Of a DNA stretch of 50,006 nt, positions 22,497-30,303 are shown in pieces. The notes under the pieces are model-generated. The model saw only the letters and a program-made list of their open reading frames with translations. It searched no databases and was not told the origin of the DNA. The position numbers were made by a program, and so were the translations under genes. The stretch covers positions 1-50,006 of the forward strand of contig CANRDC010000010.1 in NCBI GenBank assembly GCA_947629245.1, written 5' to 3'. The number at the start of each line of letters is the position of its first letter. Positions within the stretch are counted from its first letter, which is position 1. Source of the stretch: an uncultured Oscillospiraceae bacterium. Lineage in GTDB: Bacteria; Bacillota; Clostridia; Oscillospirales; Oscillospiraceae.

Positions 22497-23264
22497 ATGA
22501 AGGGCTGGAGACTTCCGGCAAAACGGATACTGGCTCTGGCCTTCTGGCTGGGGGTCTGGGCGCTGCTGGCCATGGCCGTGGACCGGGAGCTGCTGCTGCC
22601 CGGTCCGGCGGTGGTGGCCCGGCGCCTTGTCGCGTTGGCGGGCAAGGCGTCCTTCTGGCGCACCACCGCCGTGAGTCTGCTGCGGATCGTGTGCGGGGCG
22701 GTGCTGGGCGTGGCGGCGGGAACGCTGCTGGCCGCCGGGACCGACCGCTACTCTCTGCTGGACGCGCTGTTCGCGCCGCTGCTCACCGTCATCCGGGCTA
22801 CCCCCGTGGCCAGCTTCATCCTGCTGGTGCTCATCTGGGTGGGGCGGGACATCCTGCCCTGCGTGATCGTGTTTCTGATGGTGCTGCCGGTGGTGTGGGC
22901 CAACGTGTCCGCCGGGCTCCGGTCCGCCGACGAGCGGCTTTTGGAGGTGGCCAGGGTCTACGGCTTCTCCCGGTGGAAAAGGACGAAGCTGATCTACGTC
23001 CCCTCGGTGGCCCCCTATTTCCTGTCGGCGTGCCGGGCCTGCCTGGGGCTGGCGTGGAAGTCCGGCGTGGCGGCGGAGGTGCTCACGGTCCCGGCCCGGT
23101 CCATCGGCCGGGAGCTCTACGAGGCCAAGCTCTATCTGGACACGGCGGACCTGTTCGCCTGGACGGCAGTGGTGGTGCTGTGCTCACTGCTCATCGAAAA
23201 TCTGCTGGACGCCGGTTTCGCCCGGCTGGGCCGTCACAGGAGGATGGGAGGCGGCGAGTCATGA
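22497..23264 (+). CDS. ABC transporter permease, SsuC/TauC-like
   Basis: A 255-residue permease with about six helices. The cytoplasmic EAA-type loop reads LRSADERLLEVARVYGFSRWKRTKLIYVPSVAPYF. It belongs to the BPD_transp_1 group that pairs with NMT1-like binding proteins. It begins 6 nt after the lipoprotein stop and overlaps the ATPase start by 4 bp. Confidence 0.9.
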   Translation: MKGWRLPAKRILALAFWLGVWALLAMAVDRELLLPGPAVVARRLVALAGKASFWRTTAVSLLRIVCGAVLGVAAGTLLAAGTDRYSLLDALFAPLLTVIRATPVASFILLVLIWVGRDILPCVIVFLMVLPVVWANVSAGLRSADERLLEVARVYGFSRWKRTKLIYVPSVAPYFLSACRACLGLAWKSGVAAEVLTVPARSIGRELYEAKLYLDTADLFAWTAVVVLCSLLIENLLDAGFARLGRHRRMGGGES

Positions 23265-23857
23265 TACGCTTTGACGCTCTGGCTCTGGCCTATGACGGCA
23301 AGCCGGTCCTGACCGGCGTCACGTTCCGCGCCGCGCCGGGAGAGCATATCGCCCTGATGGGGCCCTCCGGCTGCGGAAAGACCTCCCTGCTCCGGCTGGC
23401 GGCGGGACTGATAAGCCCTACGGCGGGGACGGTGGAACGGGGAGCCCGGCGACCGGCATACGCCTTTCAGGAGCCCCGGCTGCTGCCCTGGCTCACGGCG
23501 GCGGAAAACGTGAACGCCGTGCTGGAGGGGACCGCCGCATCCATGCCAGCGGCTTTGCGATGGCTGGACGCGGTGGGTCTGGCCGGGGCGGCGGACAGAT
23601 TTCCCCGGGAGCTGTCCGGCGGCATGGCCCAGCGGGTGAATCTGGCCAGGGCCCTGGCGCGGGACGGGGATCTGCTGCTGCTGGACGAGCCGCTCAAGGA
23701 GTTGGACGAGGCCCTCCGGGAGGATATCCTCTCTCTGCTGGAGCGCTGCGCCGCCGGAAGGACCCTGCTGATCACCACCCACGACATCCGCGTGGCTCAA
23801 GCGCTGGCGGACCGACTCTACGTATATCGAAACGGGACCTTCGTGCCGGGACCGTAA
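23261..23857 (+). CDS. ABC transporter ATP-binding protein, SsuB/TauB-like
   Basis: A short 198-residue ATPase: Walker A GPSGCGKTS, Q-loop AFQEPRLLPW, signature LSGGMAQRVN, Walker B LLLLDEPLKELD and H-loop TTHD are all intact. It lacks the C-terminal extension of many relatives. The ATG at 23261 forms an ATGA overlap with the permease stop; a longer frame reaching back into the permease gene is a shadow. Completes the importer. Confidence 0.92.
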   Translation: MIRFDALALAYDGKPVLTGVTFRAAPGEHIALMGPSGCGKTSLLRLAAGLISPTAGTVERGARRPAYAFQEPRLLPWLTAAENVNAVLEGTAASMPAALRWLDAVGLAGAADRFPRELSGGMAQRVNLARALARDGDLLLLDEPLKELDEALREDILSLLERCAAGRTLLITTHDIRVAQALADRLYVYRNGTFVPGP

Positions 23858-23865
23858 AAGACAGG

Positions 23866-23903
23866 CCAGGACCGCTGCCATCGGGCGGCGGTCCTGGGTT
23901 TAT
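23866..23903 (+). terminator. Terminator of the TM1266/ABC operon
   Basis: CCAGGACCGCTGCC and GGCGGCGGTCCTGG (23866-23879, 23884-23897, one mismatch) are followed by GTTTATC. The T-tract is weak. It lies 8 bp after the ATPase stop. Confidence 0.65.
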
Positions 23904-23910
23904 CAACGGG

Positions 23911-23925
23911 ATAAAGTTTACATAA
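23911..23925 (+). repeat. 15-bp direct repeat, copy 1 (half-dif-like)
   Basis: ATAAAGTTTACATAA occurs exactly here and at 27225-27239 in the same orientation. Its core AGTTTACATAA equals the conserved half of Firmicute XerCD dif sites; the other dif half is not present here. Confidence 0.6.
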
Positions 23926-23927
23926 TA

Positions 23928-24584
23928 TTAGCTCTGTACGTCCTCACTCTGTTTGAACATCTCCAGCAGTTCCTCGGTCTGCAGGACCACCGGCGGCTGG
24001 ATGGTCTCGCCCTGGCAGGCGCACACCGCCGCCAGATAGTCCTCGTCCAGCCAGAACTCCCCGAACTGCCAGCCCTCGGGCCCGTGGATCACGTCCTCCT
24101 GATCCAGGCTCAAAAGCTGATCCCGGCTCACGGCCTTGACCCATGCCTCCTTCCGGGTCCAGATCCGGAAAAAGGCCCGGTTCTGCTCCTCATGGGGCTG
24201 CTCCGCCAGCCAGTCCCGCTCCCGGAAGTGGAACCGGCGGGCCACCGACATATGCACGGGTCTGATCTGCTGCACGTCCGCGCCGATCTGGCGGTCGCTG
24301 ATGGCGCACATGGCGTAGGGCCCGGAGTGGGACAGGCTGAAATACAGGTCGTCCCGCTGGGCGAACACAGGCTTTCCCGCCTGCAGAAAGCGCACCGGTT
24401 CCTCCGGCTGCACACCGTGCCGCTCCATCACATATCGCCACAGAAGCCCCGCCCCCAGGCTGGCCTCCCGGGCCGGAGCGTAACGCAGCCGCTCCAGCCG
24501 CCGCCGCCGCCACCGGGGCAGGTAATGGGCCCCCTCCTCCGCGGGGGGCATGATCCCGTTCTTTAAAATGAAAACTTCCGTCAT
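23928..24584 (-). CDS. 4'-phosphopantetheinyl transferase, Sfp type
   Basis: A 218-residue enzyme that transfers the phosphopantetheine arm of CoA to a carrier protein. Conserved parts are GKPVF, FSLSHSGPYAMCAIS, GADVQ with the Mg-binding Asp103, and WTRKEAWVKA with Lys145/Glu146. The Sfp type usually serves peptide or polyketide synthases, or acts as the only such enzyme for fatty acid synthesis. No carrier protein or synthase is seen in the window. The ATG at 24584 is chosen, 5 nt after the transglutaminase stop and behind GAGGGTG; an upstream in-frame start overlaps that gene. Confidence 0.88.
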   Translation of the reverse strand: MTEVFILKNGIMPPAEEGAHYLPRWRRRRLERLRYAPAREASLGAGLLWRYVMERHGVQPEEPVRFLQAGKPVFAQRDDLYFSLSHSGPYAMCAISDRQIGADVQQIRPVHMSVARRFHFRERDWLAEQPHEEQNRAFFRIWTRKEAWVKAVSRDQLLSLDQEDVIHGPEGWQFGEFWLDEDYLAAVCACQGETIQPPVVLQTEELLEMFKQSEDVQS

Positions 24585-24589
24585 CACCC

Positions 24590-25897
24590 TCACCAATCCG
24601 GCGTGTACCAATAGTTGTAGACTTCATAATTCCGGATATGGAACAGATCCAGATCCCCGTGCCGCTCCGGACGGGCGTCCTCCAGCTCCACGTCGTAGAT
24701 CCAGTCCACCCCATCCTCCGGGATGACCACGAAGGAGTGGTCGCCGTAAAACTGGTTGATCTCCGCCGCCAGGATCCGGGCATTCTCGCCCAGAGCCCTG
24801 GCCAGCAGGCCAAAGGCCGCGGCATAGCCATAGCAGGTCCCGCCGCCGTAGCGGAAAAAGCGAAGCGCGCGCGTATTCTCCCAGCCGGTGCTGCCCACCT
24901 CTTCCGGTATCTCATCCCCCGGCGCCAGCTTGTACTCGAAGCTGTTTTTGACGTACAGATACGCCGCCTCCAGGGCCTCCCGGCCGGTCAGCTCATTGGC
25001 GCCGCTGGCCGCCAGCGCCCCGGCCAGCTCATCGTCCAACCGCGCGTTTCCCGTGGTGTAGCGCCCGTCCGGCCCGAAAGACCACACGCCATCCGTCTCG
25101 TCCGTCACGAGCGCTCCGTTCTCGTCGGCCTTATACAGCCAACCGTACATGCGAAAGATGCCCGGCGCCCGGCGTGGGATCTCCCCGGCCAGGCCCGCGT
25201 CCGCCATGAACGGCCACGTCCAGTCATCCTCGCTCACATCCAGCGGCTTCAGTCCCGCGGCGAACAGCCCTTCGCTCTCCGGCTCCCGCCCGGCCAGCCG
25301 CTCCAGCACAACGGCGGCTTCCCGCCTGGTGACGGCCTGCGTACCGTCCGCATCCTCCTCGCTTTCCAGCATCGCGCCCTGGGCCACAGCCGTGGCCACG
25401 GCGCGCACGAGCACCTGTTCCTCTCCCTCCATCTGCAGGCCCAGCTGGTCCAGCGTCCCGGCAAGCTCCTCCCGGGTCACGGCCCGCTCCGGCTGGAACG
25501 GCCTCTCATCCAGGTCCAGCAGCCCCGCCTCGGCCAGCCCGGCCGCGCCCCGATACGCGCCCTCCAGGCCCCCTTCATCCAGCCACATGGCCGCCGCGGG
25601 CTTCGGCAGGCCTTCTACCAGCACCTCCACGGCTCTGGCAAATTCCCCCCACGTCAGCGCTTCCTCCGGACGGAACGCGCCGTCTGCCCTCCTGTCCATC
25701 AGCGCCGGGTGATCGGTCCGGTCCGCCAGCGACAGCCGCGGCAGCGGGGTCGCCTCAGACGCCTCCAACGGTGTCTGGCCGTCCGCCGATACGTCCCGCT
25801 CCCCCGACGAGCGAATGCCGGCCAGCAAGAGGACCAGCGCCAGGGCGATCAGGACGTATCGAATGAGCTTTGCTATCTCTCTCATGCTCCTGGTCAA
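24590..25897 (-). CDS. Membrane-anchored SLH-like/transglutaminase-like protein
   Basis: About 435 residues. One N-terminal membrane helix (about 11-28) is followed by three SLH-like repeats: LMDRRADGAFRPEEALTWGEFARAVEVL (66-93), LDLDERPFQPERAVTREEL (127-145) and DADGTQAVTRREAAVVLERL (182-201). A transglutaminase-like domain follows with a complete triad: Cys355 in GGTCYGYA, His387 in DHSFV and Asp402 in YDVE. Such proteins are surface-associated and may act on peptides or the cell wall. The first codon is TTG at 25897; the ATG four codons on lacks proper spacing, so the start is uncertain. Upstream of the PPTase gene in one operon. Confidence 0.82.
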   Translation of the reverse strand: MTRSMREIAKLIRYVLIALALVLLLAGIRSSGERDVSADGQTPLEASEATPLPRLSLADRTDHPALMDRRADGAFRPEEALTWGEFARAVEVLVEGLPKPAAAMWLDEGGLEGAYRGAAGLAEAGLLDLDERPFQPERAVTREELAGTLDQLGLQMEGEEQVLVRAVATAVAQGAMLESEEDADGTQAVTRREAAVVLERLAGREPESEGLFAAGLKPLDVSEDDWTWPFMADAGLAGEIPRRAPGIFRMYGWLYKADENGALVTDETDGVWSFGPDGRYTTGNARLDDELAGALAASGANELTGREALEAAYLYVKNSFEYKLAPGDEIPEEVGSTGWENTRALRFFRYGGGTCYGYAAAFGLLARALGENARILAAEINQFYGDHSFVVIPEDGVDWIYDVELEDARPERHGDLDLFHIRNYEVYNYWYTPDW

Positions 25898-25944
25898 CGA
25901 TGCGCCCCGTTCCTTTCAGAACGGGACGCAGAATTTCCTTATCC

Positions 25945-26076
25945 TTATTCCCGCGCGCCCCCCTGTCCGGACACAGCGCCGCCCCGCGCGGCGGACACAC
26001 CGGCCTCCGTGTGGGTATAGGCGTTGAAAGACTGACCCGCGGCGGATGCCGGGGCCGGACGTTCTCTGAGGACCAT
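25945..26076 (-). CDS. Candidate 43-aa peptide gene
   Basis: A 44-codon frame from ATG at 26076 to TAA at 25945, beginning MVLRERPAPASAAGQSFNAY and rich in Ala, Gly and Ser. AAAGGAGG lies 5 nt before the ATG and a good promoter (26126-26154) lies about 50 bp upstream, so translation is plausible. No homologue is recognised. It precedes the transglutaminase/PPTase genes in the same direction with a 47-nt gap. It may be a small exported or modified peptide or simply a leader ORF. Confidence 0.45.
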   Translation of the reverse strand: MVLRERPAPASAAGQSFNAYTHTEAGVSAARGGAVSGQGGARE

Positions 26077-26125
26077 GGGGCCTCCTTTCTGGAGCGACGC
26101 GGACAGATACTGCTTTCTACTGTCT

Positions 26126-26154
26126 ATTTTATATGATTTGTAAGAAAATTACAA
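26126..26154 (-). promoter_or_regulatory. Promoter of the peptide/transglutaminase/PPTase operon
   Basis: Minus-strand TTGTAA (26149-26154) and TAAAAT (26126-26131) are 17 bp apart in an AT-rich stretch. The stretch 26155-26254 upstream of it holds nothing else assignable. Confidence 0.65.
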
Positions 26155-26254
26155 TCGAATCTTTGTCATGATTTGTACTGAAAATTCCCCTCTTCCTTGG
26201 AACATATTGCACGAAAACCGGCATTTTATGACCAAATTTCTCGGAAAATGCATC

Positions 26255-26291
26255 CAAAAATGCAAATATCCCAGGCCAACGGCCTGGGATA
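26255..26291 (-). terminator. Terminator of the NYN-domain gene
   Basis: TATCCCAGGCC and GGCCTGGGATA (26267-26277, 26281-26291) form an 11-bp perfect stem, followed on the minus strand by TTTGCATTTTTGG. It begins 14 bp after the gene's stop. Confidence 0.85.
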
Positions 26292-26305
26292 CAAGCTGTG
26301 CAGTT

Positions 26306-27172
26306 TTACATCTCCAGATCGCGGATATACACGATCTTGCTCCGGGGATCGGACTTGTCCTGCCGCTCCTCCACCTCGAACCGGTCGATGGCCTTCACCA
26401 TGCCGGACAGCTTGGAGTAGCCGTAGCTGCGGCTGTCAAAATCAGGCCGCTTCTTCTGGATGAGCTGGCCCACGGCTCCCAGGGACACATAGTCGTCGTC
26501 CGCCGTGCCGGACAGGTCCAGAATGGAGTCCGCGATGAGCCACACGATGCTGTCCGGTATCTGCCGGGTCTCCGCCGGACCGGGCCTGGCCGCGGGCTCC
26601 TGGGCCTCCGGCTCCGTTTTTTTGGCCTGTTCCGGCTTTTTGAGCTGCTCCGGTTTTTTGGTCTGCTCCGGCTTTTTCTTCCTGGCGGGCTGGCCGGTCT
26701 TGGCCGCCACCTTGGCAGACCGGTCCCGGATGACTTCGATATAGATGAACTTGTTGCAGGCGGCGATCAGCGGGCTGGGTGTCTTTTGCTCCCCGATGCC
26801 GATGACGAACTGCCCCGCCTCCCGCAGCCGCCGGGCCAGACCCGTGAAATCGCTGTCGGAGCTGACGAGCACGAAGCCGTCCGTGTTGCCGGAATAGAGG
26901 ATGTCCATGGCGTCGATGATCATGGCCGAATCCGTGGAGTTCTTGCCCTTGGTGTAGGCAAACTGCTGCATGGGGGTGACGGAGTTGTCCAGAAGCGCCT
27001 GCTTCCAGCCGGACAGGTTGCGGGTGGACCAGTCGCCGTAAGCCCGTTTCAGGTTGGGGGTGCCGTAGATGGCCACCTCCTCCATGATGCCCTGCAGACA
27101 GTCCCGCGGCGCGTTGTCCGCGTCGATCAGCACCGCCAGACGCAGGTTTTTGTCGTTGTCGGTCATGGGCAT
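26306..27172 (-). CDS. NYN-domain protein with C-terminal OST-HTH/LOTUS domain
   Basis: A 288-residue protein. The N-terminal NYN (LabA/DUF88) PIN-like nuclease domain has acidic residues in LIDADNAP (Asp17), STDSAMIIDAMD (Asp81, Asp87) and VSSDSDF (Asp106, Asp108). A Lys/Pro/Glu-rich linker (165-200) has four KKPEQ-like repeats. The C-terminal OST-HTH/LOTUS domain (about 203-288) contains GAVGQLIQKKRPDFDSRSYGYSKLSGMV. This architecture suggests an RNase with an RNA-binding module, perhaps in RNA quality control or defence; the target is unknown. The ATG at 27172 is chosen for its GGAGGGG. Confidence 0.88.
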   Translation of the reverse strand: MPMTDNDKNLRLAVLIDADNAPRDCLQGIMEEVAIYGTPNLKRAYGDWSTRNLSGWKQALLDNSVTPMQQFAYTKGKNSTDSAMIIDAMDILYSGNTDGFVLVSSDSDFTGLARRLREAGQFVIGIGEQKTPSPLIAACNKFIYIEVIRDRSAKVAAKTGQPARKKKPEQTKKPEQLKKPEQAKKTEPEAQEPAARPGPAETRQIPDSIVWLIADSILDLSGTADDDYVSLGAVGQLIQKKRPDFDSRSYGYSKLSGMVKAIDRFEVEERQDKSDPRSKIVYIRDLEM

Positions 27173-27196
27173 GCATATCCCCTCCATTTCCATCAT

Positions 27197-27225
27197 AGTA
27201 TACAGGAACCCGTCCCATTTTGCAA
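27197..27225 (-). promoter_or_regulatory. Promoter of the NYN-domain gene
   Basis: Minus-strand TTGCAA (27220-27225) and TATACT (27197-27202) are 17 bp apart. The start codon lies about 25 bp downstream. The 15-bp repeat copy 2 begins at the -35. Confidence 0.7.
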
Positions 27226-27239
27226 TAAAGTTTACATAA
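27225..27239 (+). repeat. 15-bp direct repeat, copy 2 (half-dif-like)
   Basis: Exact second copy of ATAAAGTTTACATAA, 3.3 kb from the first and in the same orientation. It lies just upstream of the NYN-gene promoter. Confidence 0.6.
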
Positions 27240-27285
27240 CTTCCACCGCGTTTGTGAACATTTTTCCTGATATTCGCAAAAAAAC

Positions 27286-27314
27286 TTGAAACAGGGGGAT
27301 GCTTGTACTATAAT
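27286..27314 (+). promoter_or_regulatory. Promoter of the foldase gene
   Basis: TTGAAA (27286-27291) and TATAAT (27309-27314) are 17 bp apart, about 40 bp before the start codon at 27356. Confidence 0.8.
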
Positions 27315-27355
27315 ATTATGGATTCATTCCAAAAAAGCGCAAGAGGTGTCAACAC

Positions 27356-28960
27356 ATGAGTGCATCCAAGGACAAGCGTACCCGCAAAGAGCAGATCGCG
27401 GCCGGGACCGACAAGCGTACCGCCGCCAAGGCCAAGGAGCTGGCCAAACAGCGTAAGTCGAACATCATCTATACCGTCGTCGGTATCGCGGTGGTGCTTT
27501 TCGTCGCCTTCGTGCTGTTTTACAATTCCTCCTTCATGGTCCGCCACACCACCGCCGTCACCATCGACGGCCAGGAGTACAGCGCGGCCCAGCTCAACTA
27601 TTACTACTCCAGCAACTACATGAATTTCTATAACAACTACGGCAGCTATATCTCCTACTTCTTCGACCCCGACGAGAGCCTTGCCGATCAGCCCTATGAC
27701 GAGAACATGTCCTGGCGGGAGTATTTCCTGAACAGCGCCGCCCAGGACATGGCCCGCATCCAGATGCTGGTGACCGAGGCCGAGGCCGCGGGCTTCACCC
27801 TGTCCGAGGAACAGCAGGCGGAATATGACGAGCAGATCGCCTCCATAGGGACCGCCTGGGAGAGTCTGGGCTACTCCAACCTCCAGCAGTATCTGAACAT
27901 GAACTTCGGCAAGGGCGTTGATTTCGACCTGCTCAAGCAGGAGATGTACCGTTCCTTCCTGGCCTCCGCCTTCTCCGAGAGCCAGTATGACAGCTATGAG
28001 TACTCCGACAGCGAGCTGGACGACTACTACGCCGAGCACGCCGACGAGCTGGACGTGATCGATTACACCTATTACAGCGTCCCGGTCCCCACCGAGGAGC
28101 CCGAGGATAGCGAGGACGCCGACGCGCCCGCCGAGGACGCTGAGGAGACCGAAGAGGCCGCTGAAGACACCGAAGAGGCCGCTGAAGGGACTGAAGAGGA
28201 CGCCGAAGAGGCCGAGGAGCCCGTTCCCTCCGAGGAGATCGCAGCCATCGCCGAGGCGGTGGACGGCACGGACGAGCAGACCTTTACCGACTATCTGGCG
28301 GAGGAAGCCGACGACGCCGCTCCCTCGCACCAGTCCCTGCCCGGCAGCAGCATCTCCAGCACCTACTCCGAGTGGCTGCTGGACGCCGAGCGTCAGCCCG
28401 GCGACGCCGCCGCCTTTGCCACGAACACCACGGAATATGTGGTGATGTTCCTGGGCCGGGATACCAACGACTATCCCACCGTCAGCTTCCGTCACATCCT
28501 GGCCATGGCCGATGACGCGGACGGCGACGGCACGTTCAGCGAGGACGAGATCCAGGCCGCGGCGGATGAGGCCCAGAGCGTCTATGACGAGTGGCAGGAC
28601 GGCGACGCCACCGAGGACTCCTTTGCGGAGCTGGCCAACGAGCGCTCCGAAGACGGCGGCTCCAACACCAACGGCGGCCTGTATGAGAACGTATCCAAGG
28701 GCAACATGGTGGAGCCCATCAACGACTGGCTCTTCGAGGATGGCCGCAAGGCCGGAGACACCACGGTCGTGTCCTATGACGGGGACAACTACACCGGCAC
28801 TCATGTGCTCTACTTCGTGGGTCAGGACGACATGACCTATGCCCACGCCCAGGCGGACGAGGCCCTCCGCAGCGACGCTTACAGCGCCTGGTCCGAGGAA
28901 AAGATGGCCGATTACGAGCCCGTCACCTCCCACCTTCGCATGTGCGGTAAAAACCATTGA
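27356..28960 (+). CDS. Membrane-anchored PpiC-type peptidyl-prolyl isomerase (PrsA/SurA-like foldase)
   Basis: A 534-residue protein. A basic N-terminus (1-35) precedes one membrane helix (about 36-56). A SurA-N-like helical region follows with many Tyr and Asn residues. An acidic low-complexity block (about 244-300, mostly Glu, Asp and Ala) precedes the parvulin domain (about 360-510), which has SFRHILAMADD, SEDGGSNTNGGLYENV and a late ACTGTHVLYFVG-like strand. The acidic block is unusual and may be a spacer. Such enzymes help exported proteins fold outside the membrane. An AAGAGGTG ribosome binding site precedes the ATG. Single-gene unit with its own promoter and terminator. Confidence 0.87.
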   Translation: MSASKDKRTRKEQIAAGTDKRTAAKAKELAKQRKSNIIYTVVGIAVVLFVAFVLFYNSSFMVRHTTAVTIDGQEYSAAQLNYYYSSNYMNFYNNYGSYISYFFDPDESLADQPYDENMSWREYFLNSAAQDMARIQMLVTEAEAAGFTLSEEQQAEYDEQIASIGTAWESLGYSNLQQYLNMNFGKGVDFDLLKQEMYRSFLASAFSESQYDSYEYSDSELDDYYAEHADELDVIDYTYYSVPVPTEEPEDSEDADAPAEDAEETEEAAEDTEEAAEGTEEDAEEAEEPVPSEEIAAIAEAVDGTDEQTFTDYLAEEADDAAPSHQSLPGSSISSTYSEWLLDAERQPGDAAAFATNTTEYVVMFLGRDTNDYPTVSFRHILAMADDADGDGTFSEDEIQAAADEAQSVYDEWQDGDATEDSFAELANERSEDGGSNTNGGLYENVSKGNMVEPINDWLFEDGRKAGDTTVVSYDGDNYTGTHVLYFVGQDDMTYAHAQADEALRSDAYSAWSEEKMADYEPVTSHLRMCGKNH

Positions 28961-28995
28961 TGCCGCGCCACGCGGCAGCTCCAACAAAAGCGGAT

Positions 28996-29037
28996 GTCCC
29001 GGACGTCTGATGGACGTCCGGGACGCTTTATTTTATT
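28996..29037 (+). terminator. Terminator of the foldase gene
   Basis: GTCCCGGACGTC and GACGTCCGGGAC form a 12-bp stem (28996-29007, 29013-29024), followed by GCTTTATTTTATT. It also lies at the 3' end of the convergent PSP1 gene. Confidence 0.85.
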
Positions 29038-30295
29038 CCGCGCTGGGCTTGCCGCCGCCTTCGCTCTTGGGGCGGCGATTATGGGGCCGACGGCGGCTGT
29101 AATAATTCTTGCTGCGGGCCTTCTGGCTCTGCTCCTGGGGCGTGGGCGCGTCGGCCTTGGGCCGCTGCTGCTGGGGGGCGCGCTGGCGGTCCTTGGGCGG
29201 GCGGTGCTTCTCCGGCTGGGAGTCTGGCCTGTCCGGCGCGGCCTGCTTGTCCTGCCGGGGCTTGTCGCCGCCCCGGTTCCGCCGACGGCGACCGCGGCGC
29301 TGGCCTTCTTCCGGGGCGGACGTCTCCGGCTGGGGCCTCGGCGAGGCGGCTCCCGCTTCCTCGCCGGGGACGGTGATGAGGCGCTCCGGCATCTCCCACC
29401 CGTCCTCTTCCGGCTCCGGCTCCGGCGCTTTTTTCGGTTTGAGCACCAGCACATGGGGCGGCTGGCTGCCGTCTCTGGGGCGGCCGCCGGGAATGGCCGC
29501 CACCTCGTCCACGTCATACTGACGGTAGGCGTCGTCCCCCTCCCCGTCCAGCTTCACCCGCACCGTCTGGCGCAGGATGTTCACCTGAGTCACGTTGCCG
29601 TAGCCGTCCGGCGTCTCCACAAAGGCGCCGTTCTTCGGCACGTTCTTCACCAGCTCCTCATAGGCGGGCTGCTCGTACCGCAGGCAGCACATCAGCCGCC
29701 CGCAGCAGCCGGATATCTTGGCCGGGTTCAGGCTCAGGGCCTGGACCTTGGCCATCTTGGTGGATACGGGCTTGAACTCGTCCATGAAGGTCCCGCAGCA
29801 GAAGGGCCGTCCGCAGATACCCAGGCCGCCCAGCATCCGGGCCTCGTCCCGGACGCCGATCTGCCGCAGCTCGATGCGGGTGCGGAACACCCCCGCCAGG
29901 TCCTTCACCAGCTCCCGGAAGTCCACCCGGCCCTCGCTGGAGAAGAAAAAGATGATCTTATTGCCCTCAAAGCTGCACTCCACATCCACCAGCTTCATGT
30001 CCAGGCCGTGGGCCTCGATCTTCTGCCGACCGATGACATAGGCCTCCCGCTCACGCTTGCGGCACAGCTCTGCGATGCGCAGATCGTCCTCGGTGGCCGC
30101 CCGGGCCACCGACCGCAGAGGCGTCACCACCTGGCTGTCCTCCACCTCATGGTTGCCCCGCACGACCGTGCCGATCTCCAGGCCCTTGGAGGTCGCCACC
30201 ACCGCCTGGTCCCCATCCTTCAGGGACAGACCCGCCGGGTCAAAGTAATAGCTCTTGCCCCGGTTGCGAAATTTGATGCTCACTACTTCCGTCAT
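29033..30295 (-). CDS. PSP1-domain protein (YaaT/RicT-like) with long basic tail
   Basis: A 420-residue protein. The PSP1 core (about 1-270) has the conserved cysteine cluster in GICGRPFCCGTF and ISGCCGRLMCCLRYE, which in RicT holds an Fe-S cluster within the RicA-RicF-RicT complex that guides RNase Y and sporulation or competence phosphorelays. The last 130 residues are a low-complexity tail rich in Arg, Pro, Gln and Lys, which is unusual and suggests RNA binding. The ATG at 30295 is used; upstream in-frame codons overlap holB. It follows holB by 8 nt, the usual gene order in Firmicutes. Confidence 0.9.
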   Translation of the reverse strand: MTEVVSIKFRNRGKSYYFDPAGLSLKDGDQAVVATSKGLEIGTVVRGNHEVEDSQVVTPLRSVARAATEDDLRIAELCRKREREAYVIGRQKIEAHGLDMKLVDVECSFEGNKIIFFFSSEGRVDFRELVKDLAGVFRTRIELRQIGVRDEARMLGGLGICGRPFCCGTFMDEFKPVSTKMAKVQALSLNPAKISGCCGRLMCCLRYEQPAYEELVKNVPKNGAFVETPDGYGNVTQVNILRQTVRVKLDGEGDDAYRQYDVDEVAAIPGGRPRDGSQPPHVLVLKPKKAPEPEPEEDGWEMPERLITVPGEEAGAASPRPQPETSAPEEGQRRGRRRRNRGGDKPRQDKQAAPDRPDSQPEKHRPPKDRQRAPQQQRPKADAPTPQEQSQKARSKNYYSRRRPHNRRPKSEGGGKPSAE

Positions 30296-30303
30296 ATCTC
30301 TCG

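Noticed and set aside
23900-23935. A complete chromosomal dif site
   Set aside because: Only the right half matches the Firmicute consensus; the left half is unrelated, and a second identical half lies 3.3 kb away.
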